A DNA stretch of 64,000 nucleotides. It comes from Cytophagaceae bacterium (GTDB taxonomy: Bacteria > Bacteroidota > Bacteroidia > Cytophagales > UBA9547). Shown in pieces: positions 7,697 to 13,948 of the stretch; the first letter of the stretch is position 1; each line of letters opens with the position of its first letter. The DNA lies in contig JAIYAU010000033.1 in the NCBI GenBank assembly GCA_027488865.1, forward strand, positions 1 to 64,000. The letters are read 5' to 3'. The notes beneath the pieces were generated by a model. That model did not search any database. It was not told the DNA's origin and was given only the letters and a program-made list of their open reading frames with translations. The position numbers and the translations under genes were made by a program.

Positions 7697-7996
7697 ACCA
7701 CAAAGATAATTTGGCGCAGTGCAACCAGCGTGCACGGTGATAAAAAGTTTAAGGTTAGTTAAAAGAAAAAGGGAACATACTCGAAGGATGTTTGGAAGAT
7801 GACCGTAGGATAGGCTTAAATAGAGGGTTTTCTTTCGTGAATTATAATTGAATAAATAAATATTTTGATTAAGATTGTAAAGGATGTTGGGAATTGGATT
7901 TGAGTATAATGGATAGAGGTCATGGTATTGCTATGTAACTAACGTAACAAAGTTCCTATAACGTTTTGGGTGCGGAAGTAAACTTCCGCACCAGAG
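7684..7996 (-). repeat. long inverted repeat, left copy (partner at 58186-58540)
   Basis: Read on the minus strand, this block matches 58186-58540 on the plus strand. Positions 7802-7887 and 58305-58390 are an exact 86-base match, and the flanks are similar with small differences and one ~17-base insertion in the right copy. The repeat covers the first codons, the promoter and about 290 bases upstream of the 7175-7696 gene, and ends in a two-hairpin repeat copy. Confidence 0.95.
7701..7708 (-). promoter_or_regulatory. promoter -7 element for the 7175-7696 gene
   Basis: TATCTTTG on the minus strand lies only 4 bases upstream of the ATG at 7696, so the transcript would be nearly or fully leaderless. 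The element is kept in the diverged duplicate (58485-58492) at the same distance from its ATG. Confidence 0.6.
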
Positions 7997-8149
7997 GACT
8001 CCATATTCACGAAATCCATCCTGTTAAATTTGGGGGTAGCCCAACAGATATGTCTAACAAAATTTTCTTAACCCCTTCTCAGCATTCGCAATACACTAAT
8101 TTTTGGAATTCATTAATGAGAAGTACTAAATAAATAAATAGTTAAAGTA

Positions 8150-8515
8150 ATGGCAACAATAGATAGAAATACAGCTCCGACAGTACAAGAAGTCGAAGAG
8201 TTTTTAGAACAAATTGATTTTACTTTACCAAAAGGATTTATTGAGTTTTTTAAAGAGTCAAATGGTGCAGATATTAGCACAGATGAAAGTTATACACTTT
8301 TATGGGCATTGACAGATATGATTCAACTTAATAAAGATTATAGTGTAGAAGATTATGCACCTGAATTCTTCATTTTTGGCTCTGATGGCGGAGATACAGC
8401 TTATGCAATAGAAAAAAGTACAAGCGATATTTATGAAATGCCGTTTATTGGAATGTCAAAGGAAGAAGCTGTTTTTAAAAGTAAAACCTTTACAGAATTT
8501 ATAGAGAGTTTTTAA
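8150..8515 (+). CDS. SMI1/KNR4 (SUKH) family protein, orphan immunity-type
   Basis: The 121-residue acidic protein shows the SUKH order: an N-terminal helix (VQEVEEFLEQIDFTLPKGFIEFFKESNGADI), then a strand WALTDMIQLNKDY, the FFIFGSDGGDTAYAI motif, and a closing helix (SKTFTEFIESF). SUKH proteins commonly protect cells from nuclease or other polymorphic toxins. No toxin gene is adjacent. The gene stands alone between repeat-rich non-coding stretches, which fits an acquired or leftover immunity gene. A housekeeping role cannot be excluded. Confidence 0.85.
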   Translation: MATIDRNTAPTVQEVEEFLEQIDFTLPKGFIEFFKESNGADISTDESYTLLWALTDMIQLNKDYSVEDYAPEFFIFGSDGGDTAYAIEKSTSDIYEMPFIGMSKEEAVFKSKTFTEFIESF

Positions 8516-8926
8516 TTAGAACAACAACCCTTTCTGTCAGTAGTCTTGCTGTTGGAGCCAATACACACCTTTGGACTCTATATTTTGCTTACAACGATGG
8601 TAAATTTGCTAGTAGAATTGGTATCAATGCTCCTTGGGTTCCCGCTGGCGCCGACGTCCGTCGGTGCTACCCCCTTCTGTCTGTAGTGTTCGATGTTGTT
8701 CCAGTTCGTAGTCTAAACGCAGTGGGACTACGAACCCTTTCTATCCGTAGAGTTAGCTTGCGCTCTACGGATTATATAATGACTGTAGAGTCTCCGACTC
8801 GGATTCCTGCCATAACACATGCGATAGCTCCAGTAAGTCTCCCTCTAGTGCGGAAGTTCAGTTCCGCACCCAAAACGTAACAGGAACTTCGTTCCGAAAC
8901 CTGCCCTCCAATACCGTTTGTAATAG
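8516..8926. other. gene-free stretch with an array of perfect hairpins
   Basis: It contains CCGAC-GTCC-GTCGG (8651-8664), GTTCGTAGTC/GACTACGAAC (8704-8713 with 8726-8735), ATCCGTAGAG/CTCTACGGAT (8743-8752 with 8763-8772) and GACT-GTAG-AGTC (8781-8792). These are followed by a two-hairpin repeat copy (8841-8919). It is more GC-rich than the surrounding DNA. A 64-codon open frame across it is judged non-coding. Confidence 0.75.
8841..8919 (+). repeat. two-hairpin dispersed repeat, copy c
   Basis: GTGCGGAA-GTTCAG-TTCCGCAC is a perfect 8-bp stem, followed by CCAAAAC and the GGAACTTCGTTCC hairpin, then CTCCAATACCG. Compared with copy a, the first stem changes on both arms so that pairing is kept. 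Confidence 0.85.
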
Positions 8927-9056
8927 CGTTGAAACATTTGGAATGTTAAATCATTATGTAGACTTTTGTTACGTTAAGAGAAAATTTGTTGGTGACGCCC
9001 CGTAAATGAATAAGACTTCAAAATGACATGTGAGGCTAAACACCAACACGGGCGGA
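8927..9056 (+). repeat. interleaved-inverted-repeat element, copy 1
   Basis: The element begins GCGTTGAAACATTTGGAATG and ends with GGCGGA. GTTGGTG (8988-8994) pairs with CACCAAC (9041-9047), and CGCCCCGT (8996-9003) is complementary, with one bulge, to ACGGGCG (9048-9054). The two stems interleave, giving a pseudoknot-type topology. Copies lie at 9724-9808 (same strand), 56044-56176 and 58561-58690 (opposite strand). It ends 77 bases before the gene at 9134. Confidence 0.8.
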
Positions 9057-9133
9057 AATGTTATTAAATTTTGGAAGTTGGTTAATTGATGGCGCTTTTG
9101 AACAAATCTTTATAACCGAAAATTCTTTACAAA

Positions 9134-9661
9134 ATGGTTGGAGACCAAGATAATCATTTATATTATCGAATAAATCGAAAGGATTTTTTCAAAACAACGT
9201 CTAATACAATATTTGCCTCAATTTTTATTATGGTTTTAATTGGGTATTATATTAGATTAGCAATTATTAATGGAGGAAACCTCGAACGACTATCTCTGTT
9301 TTTTATTCCTTTAGCTTTGTTCATGCTTCCATCTATAATCCTGAGTATTAACTATTGGTTGATATCGATAAATTATAAAATTGGGATGGATCAACTTAAA
9401 CAAGTTCTTTATGTTAAGAGGAAAAACATAATAATTGAATACAAATTCGACGATATTGATAATATTTTGCATGTTTGTGGAAATCCAAATGGAGTTACCA
9501 ATATTGGTGGACACCCAGTTGGAAGATTTTTCTTTTTTAAATTAATCATGAAAAACGGTGAGGTTTATATAATTACTTCCTTCATGACTGATAGAAATTT
9601 TATGATTTATAGACGTTCTATTGAAGTTAAAAAGACGCTTTTCCCAATTGCCATTTGCTAG
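9134..9661 (+). CDS. small membrane protein with PH-like C-terminal region, unknown function
   Basis: The 175-residue protein has two predicted transmembrane segments (about 24-45 and 54-77) and then a soluble beta-rich region of about 95 residues, reminiscent of bacterial PH-type domains (YKIGMDQLKQVLYVKRKNIIIEYKFDDIDNI). No catalytic motif is visible. It is bracketed by two copies of the interleaved-repeat element in the same orientation. The gene at 55415-56005 has a similar architecture and the same repeat upstream. Function unknown. Confidence 0.65.
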   Translation: MVGDQDNHLYYRINRKDFFKTTSNTIFASIFIMVLIGYYIRLAIINGGNLERLSLFFIPLALFMLPSIILSINYWLISINYKIGMDQLKQVLYVKRKNIIIEYKFDDIDNILHVCGNPNGVTNIGGHPVGRFFFFKLIMKNGEVYIITSFMTDRNFMIYRRSIEVKKTLFPIAIC

Positions 9662-9723
9662 TGCGGAGTTTGCCTACCCATATAGCCCTCGTTGCTCTTA
9701 TAGTTTAAACAAGGATAGGTGTA

Positions 9724-9808
9724 AGTTAAGAAAAATTTGTTGGTGACGCCCCGTAAATGAATAAGACTTCAAAATGACATGTGAGGCTAAACACCAACAC
9801 GGGCGGAA
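9724..9808 (+). repeat. interleaved-inverted-repeat element, copy 2 (shorter)
   Basis: From AAAATTTGTTGGTGACG to GGGCGGAAA this copy is base-for-base the same as copy 1 over about 75 bases, including both complementary pairs (9739-9745 with 9792-9798; the CGCCCCGT block with 9799-9805). It lacks the upstream half seen in the other copies. Confidence 0.9.
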
Positions 9809-9924
9809 AATAGCCCCAGCAGCCCCTCCCTTGAAAATATTTAATTATTGAACTCCTTATTACTTAAAATATTATTTGATATTAATATTTTTACAATTAA
9901 ATTAGTTTTAATAAGGGTTATTTA

Positions 9925-9932
9925 TATTTTTG
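9925..9932 (+). promoter_or_regulatory. putative -7 element for the porin operon
   Basis: TATTTTTG matches TAnnTTTG and is followed by about 108 bases of AT-rich leader before the ATG at 10041. The rest of 9809-10040 has no coding content. Confidence 0.4.
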
Positions 9933-10040
9933 TAACCTGATATTGATACATCCGTTTAAAAAAACACTTGATTTAGCGATTTTTTATAAACCAAGTTTTT
10001 TGTTTGCTAATTTATTCTGAAATTTTTAATAAACCCTATT

Positions 10041-11111
10041 ATGAAATCGAAATTCCTTTATTTGCTTTTATTCGTTGTGTTAATTGATTTATTTGCACAA
10101 GAAACAAGTATTCGCTTTTTTAGCCACCCCGGATTTGAGTACCAACACCATGCTGACAGTGGTACGGGCAATCCTTATTTTAGAGGTGGTCCATTAATTT
10201 TGTTTGCCACTTCCCAGATAACCGAAAATATTACAGCTGGTGCGGAACTTAATGCGCACTATATGGTGGAAACTGGTGCTGAGGTTGAAATTGAACGTAT
10301 TTTTGTTAAGTATTATCACAATGACTATATTAGTTTACGTGTGGGTAGAATGTATACCCCCATTGGCTTTTGGAATCTGAACTATAATTTTGGTTTGATT
10401 TTACAACCCAATATTGCCCGCCCAATGGCACTTAATCCTACACATGATGGCGGATTTGCCCTTACCAGAGATGCTGGAATTCAATTAGAAGGTGAAAAGA
10501 TTGGCAAAGCAGGCCTTTTTTATAAATTCTTCTTAAGCAATGGCATCGGAAAAAACGGAGGTTTATTAGGTTCATCCGATAGAATGGGAAGAACGAATTG
10601 TTTTACTGGCCAAATAGGTATAGAACCAGTTGACGGTGTAAAATTTATCGCTTCAGGCCAGTTTAATAAGTTAAATAAAGGGCAGCTTAACCAATATGGT
10701 GCAGCACTTCCTGAATCAGTAGATTATATGGTAGGTAATTTTTCGGTGGTATATCTTAACCCAGATAAAAAATTGGAGTTTATTGCAGAGTATTTTAATA
10801 CACAATATAAATATCAAACACTAGGAAGCCATACCATACAAAGTGGTGTTGCTTATTTAGGCTATAAACTTACAGATCGTGCAATACCTTATGTGTTTTA
10901 TGAATCTTCAATTTTCGGAGATAAAAATCCATATTTTCCTTCAATAAACGAATACATAGGCAGGCCATTTCAAAGTGTAAGCAAATATGATGTGGGTTTT
11001 AGATATAAAATCAATACGAACTTAGTGTTTAAAGTAGAAGGTGGGCTACAGTTTGAAGATAACTATGGAACATTAATTAATGCAAAAACACAATTGGCTT
11101 TTGCATTTTAA
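10041..11111 (+). CDS. outer-membrane porin, phosphate-selective OprP/O-like
   Basis: The 356-residue protein has a signal peptide (to about residue 19, LFAQ) and a 16-18-strand barrel pattern ending in TQLAFAF. Segments such as EIERIFVKYYHNDYISLRVGRMYTPIGFWN resemble the porin OprO/OprP family, with the conserved 'VGR-y-pFG' turn. It leads a cluster with a PstS-like protein and a HAMP-GAF sensor, which supports a link to phosphate or another small anion. Substrate specificity is inferred. Confidence 0.8.
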   Translation: MKSKFLYLLLFVVLIDLFAQETSIRFFSHPGFEYQHHADSGTGNPYFRGGPLILFATSQITENITAGAELNAHYMVETGAEVEIERIFVKYYHNDYISLRVGRMYTPIGFWNLNYNFGLILQPNIARPMALNPTHDGGFALTRDAGIQLEGEKIGKAGLFYKFFLSNGIGKNGGLLGSSDRMGRTNCFTGQIGIEPVDGVKFIASGQFNKLNKGQLNQYGAALPESVDYMVGNFSVVYLNPDKKLEFIAEYFNTQYKYQTLGSHTIQSGVAYLGYKLTDRAIPYVFYESSIFGDKNPYFPSINEYIGRPFQSVSKYDVGFRYKINTNLVFKVEGGLQFEDNYGTLINAKTQLAFAF

Positions 11112-11142
11112 AGATTTCTCTTAAATATTAATTTATAATATT

Positions 11143-11592
11143 ATGAAAAATTATAATTGGATAATAGGTTTTTTCTTGTTGGGTTTTGTGCTAGCCATGA
11201 AACCAAATGCCCCTATCATTGTGGTGATTGTGAATCCCGCTAATCCTATAACTGCTTTATCTGCTGGTGAGACTAAACTATATTGGTTGAGAAAAATAAA
11301 GAAACGATGGCCTACTATTAATAAAAATATCAAGCCTGCTGATAGAAAATCTAAATGCGCAGAACAAGATATCTTTTATTCAAAAGTTCTAGCAATGACG
11401 GCCAATGACGTAGAAACATATTTTACTCAAAAACAATACGAAAACGCAGAAAAACCACAAGATAAATTTACCTCCGATGCTGAAATCATCAATTTTGTAG
11501 CGAGTGAAATGGGCGCAATAGGTTTTGTAAATGCTGCCTCACTTACTGGTGAGGCCAAATCAAAAGTTAAAGAAATTCTAACCGTACAATAA
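11143..11592 (+). CDS. PstS-like small periplasmic substrate-binding protein
   Basis: The 149-residue protein has an N-terminal signal/anchor segment (residues 1-20) and the features of the short phosphate-binding-like domain: VIVNPANPITALSAGETKLYWLRKIKKRWP near the start and a late AEIINFVASEMGAIGFVNAASL segment. It is about half the size of a true PstS, so it may bind ligand as a one-lobe sensor rather than serve a transporter. No ABC transporter genes are nearby. It lies 31 bp after the porin and 7 bp before the sensor gene. Confidence 0.8.
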   Translation: MKNYNWIIGFFLLGFVLAMKPNAPIIVVIVNPANPITALSAGETKLYWLRKIKKRWPTINKNIKPADRKSKCAEQDIFYSKVLAMTANDVETYFTQKQYENAEKPQDKFTSDAEIINFVASEMGAIGFVNAASLTGEAKSKVKEILTVQ

Positions 11593-11599
11593 ATTGGAT

Positions 11600-13234
11600 A
11601 TGAAAATATCACTCAAAAATAGTTTGGTTGGTAAAATAATTCTAGGTTATTTATCTGTTGTAGCACTGGGTCTTGTGATGTCTGCTGTGGGCGTATTCAT
11701 ACTTAACAATACACAAAGTTATGATAAAGACATCACCGAGAAATATTTTCCTTCTTTAATATTGCTCAAGGATCAGCTTTCCACTGCCACAGAAAGTCAA
11801 AGATTAACCAGTAATTGGATTTACCAACCTAATAAGCAGGACAAAGCTCGTTTAAATCAATTGCATGAGGTAGAATATAAAACACTCATTCAAAAATGGG
11901 ACGATCAAATTCAAAAGTACGATGCTGTTAGTCAGGCCGAAGACAGTTTGTCTTCGATTTCCAATTTGCTTGGTAAACTCGCGGAGCAACAACAAAAAAT
12001 AACCACATTGCTAGGGAGTGATGAGGACTATGGCAATGACCAAGTTGTTGATAATTGTATTACCATATTTGAAAATGAAGCTACAAAAACCTTTGCGAGC
12101 CTAGAACATCTTCTGCAAAAACAAATAAATGAACAATATGACCTTATGAACATTACCGATGACAAAAAGAACTTTTACTCTTTTATTCTTAGGATGGTGT
12201 TTGGTGTTACACTATTGATTTTTGCTATAATAGCTGTATTGGCGACCTATTTATGTTTAAAAAACATATCTAAACCCATCGAAACGCTAAAAAATCAAGC
12301 TAATGCTATGGCCTTGGGTCGTTTTGATATTGATATTGATATTAATCAAAACGACGAAATCGGTGATATGGCCAAAGCCATGAGCAACATAATTGTTGGT
12401 TTAAAAAAGAAAACAACATTTGCCATGCGCATTGGAGAAGGTAATTATGATGAAAATTTTGAACTCCTTTCAGAAGAAGATGAAATGGGTAAAGCACTGC
12501 TTACCATGAAAGACAATCTAAAATTGAATGCAGAAGAAGATAAAATTCGTAATTGGACTACCCACGGACTAGCACAGTTTGGCGAAATATTAAGAGAAAA
12601 TAATTCCTCCAATTCAAACCTTTTAGATAAGGTGTTAAAGTTTATCGTGAAGTACTTAAATGCTAACCAAGCTGCATTATTTTTGCTGGAAGAAGATGTA
12701 GAGCTTAAGCGAGAAATATTAAAACTGGCAGCTTGTTATGCTTATGAACGTAAAAAATATCTTGATCTTAAAGTAGAAATAGGGGAAGGTTTGCTAGGAC
12801 AAGCTGTTCTTGAAAGAGAAATGACCTATTTAACTGATATTCCTGAAGGTTTTGTTCGCATTTCATCAGGACTGGGCGATAGCGGCCCCAATGCGGTGGT
12901 TATTACACCTATTATGCACAATAATTTGGTATTAGGCGTAATTGAAATTGCCTCATTTACTAAATTTGAGGCACATCACTTGCAGTTTATAGAAAAAATA
13001 GCAGAATCTTTAGGGTCTACTATATCAAATGTTCGTACTAATGAACGAACCAAAAAGCTGCTGGAAGCCTCTCAATCATTTACTGAACAAATGAGGAGCC
13101 AAGAGGAGGAAATTCGTCAGAATATGGAGGAATTATTAGCAACACAAGAAGAAGCCAATCGCAAATTGTCCAATCTGGAGCAACTTTTAATAGAAAAAGA
13201 CGCAGAAATAGCCATTTTTAAAGCTAAGAATTAA
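11600..13234 (+). CDS. membrane sensor with periplasmic domain, HAMP and GAF domains, no output kinase
   Basis: The ATG at 11600 is preferred to a TTG two codons earlier. The 544-residue protein has TM1 (about 11-36), a helical periplasmic domain, TM2 (about 195-220), HAMP (about 220-275, KNISKPIETLKNQANAMALGRFD), a second helical linker, a GAF domain (about 335-480, ending GVIEIASFTKFEAHHLQFIEKIAESLG) and a C-terminal coiled coil (EEEIRQNMEELLATQEE). No histidine kinase, GGDEF or full MCP signalling tip is present. It is the third gene of the porin/PstS-like operon. An adaptor role in signalling is inferred. Confidence 0.85.
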   Translation: MKISLKNSLVGKIILGYLSVVALGLVMSAVGVFILNNTQSYDKDITEKYFPSLILLKDQLSTATESQRLTSNWIYQPNKQDKARLNQLHEVEYKTLIQKWDDQIQKYDAVSQAEDSLSSISNLLGKLAEQQQKITTLLGSDEDYGNDQVVDNCITIFENEATKTFASLEHLLQKQINEQYDLMNITDDKKNFYSFILRMVFGVTLLIFAIIAVLATYLCLKNISKPIETLKNQANAMALGRFDIDIDINQNDEIGDMAKAMSNIIVGLKKKTTFAMRIGEGNYDENFELLSEEDEMGKALLTMKDNLKLNAEEDKIRNWTTHGLAQFGEILRENNSSNSNLLDKVLKFIVKYLNANQAALFLLEEDVELKREILKLAACYAYERKKYLDLKVEIGEGLLGQAVLEREMTYLTDIPEGFVRISSGLGDSGPNAVVITPIMHNNLVLGVIEIASFTKFEAHHLQFIEKIAESLGSTISNVRTNERTKKLLEASQSFTEQMRSQEEEIRQNMEELLATQEEANRKLSNLEQLLIEKDAEIAIFKAKN

Positions 13235-13411
13235 GCAATTTGAAGTAAAGAGGATAGCATTTCTATGGTAGTTTTAATATTCTTATCTTGGTTTCGATTA
13301 AAAACATTAACAGCTTTTAATCAATGAGTTTAAGGCAATTATTTAGTCTTTTTTGATATCCTAGGAACTAAATAATTGGTTATTTTATTAAATGATAAAT
13401 AGATATTTAAC

Positions 13412-13606
13412 ATGAACACAATTACACTCGAACAAAAGGAGGCATTTGCATTGCAAATAGAACAATTAGAAGAACAGGCTAAAAAAGAAAATGATTTTGA
13501 AGCTAAATTAGAGCTAAAAGATAAAATCCACAATCTTAAAATGGTGATAAATGGCACCAAACCAGTTGGTTCAATAGATTTTGAATGTGTAGGCTGTGGT
13601 TCTTAG
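13412..13606 (+). CDS. small coiled-coil protein ending in CVGCGS
   Basis: The 64-residue protein is a single predicted helical hairpin (EQIEQLEEQAKKENDFEAKLELKDKIHNL, similar in style to a UvrB/UvrC-type helix pair) followed by a short tail with two cysteines in ECVGCGS at the extreme C-terminus. No signal peptide is present. A role in metal or Fe-S binding is only suggested by the CxxC. It stands alone between the HAMP-GAF gene and a convergent T9SS gene. Confidence 0.6.
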   Translation: MNTITLEQKEAFALQIEQLEEQAKKENDFEAKLELKDKIHNLKMVINGTKPVGSIDFECVGCGS

Positions 13607-13948
13607 TGGTGGTTAGAATTTAATGGTGTTGCAGTGATATATTATTAATGGAACAAAATATTTGTTCATCCCACTTTATGCATTAAGGTATTTAACAATT
13701 CTAAATCATTAAGTTGTATCAAATAACGATTGTTAATATTATAAATTTTCCAGATATACATAATATCTAATTCGCTAGTGCATAAAATGGGTTTATGGTT
13801 TATATAGATATCGTTTATCTATGATGCTATTATCCTAGGCTTGGAGATATAACAAACTGAATATTAAATTCTTTTAAAAAAAATAGGATTTACAAAAACA
13901 CTCCTCGTTAACATTGGCAACGCCACACAACAAGGAGTGTTAATGATA
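13607..13948. other. gene-free stretch with terminator of the downstream minus-strand gene
   Basis: AT-rich, with no open frame of interest. It separates the convergent genes at 13606 and 13949. The only structure seen is the hairpin at 13898-13940. Confidence 0.6.
13898..13940 (-). terminator. terminator of the T9SS protein gene 13949-16606
   Basis: On the minus strand ACACTCCT (13940-13933) pairs with AGGAGTGT (13905-13898), with a 27-base loop, and is followed by TTTTTG. It lies just past the stop codon at 13949. Confidence 0.65.

Noticed and set aside
7697-7735. GTG start adding 13 residues to the 7175-7696 gene
   Set aside because: The promoter element lies inside this stretch, and the duplicate near 58.5 kb has only the ATG in common.
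8686-8880. 64-codon plus-strand open frame
   Set aside because: It runs through perfect hairpins and into a dispersed repeat copy, so its codons are dictated by structure; no family likeness or start context.
8927-9808. Integron attC-type cassette
   Set aside because: The inverted ends are in the order GTT...AAC instead of RYYYAAC...GTTRRRY, and no integron integrase is in the window.
5590-10040. Insertion sequence or integrated prophage
   Set aside because: No transposase, integrase, capsid or terminase gene was found, and the repeats lack a coding core.
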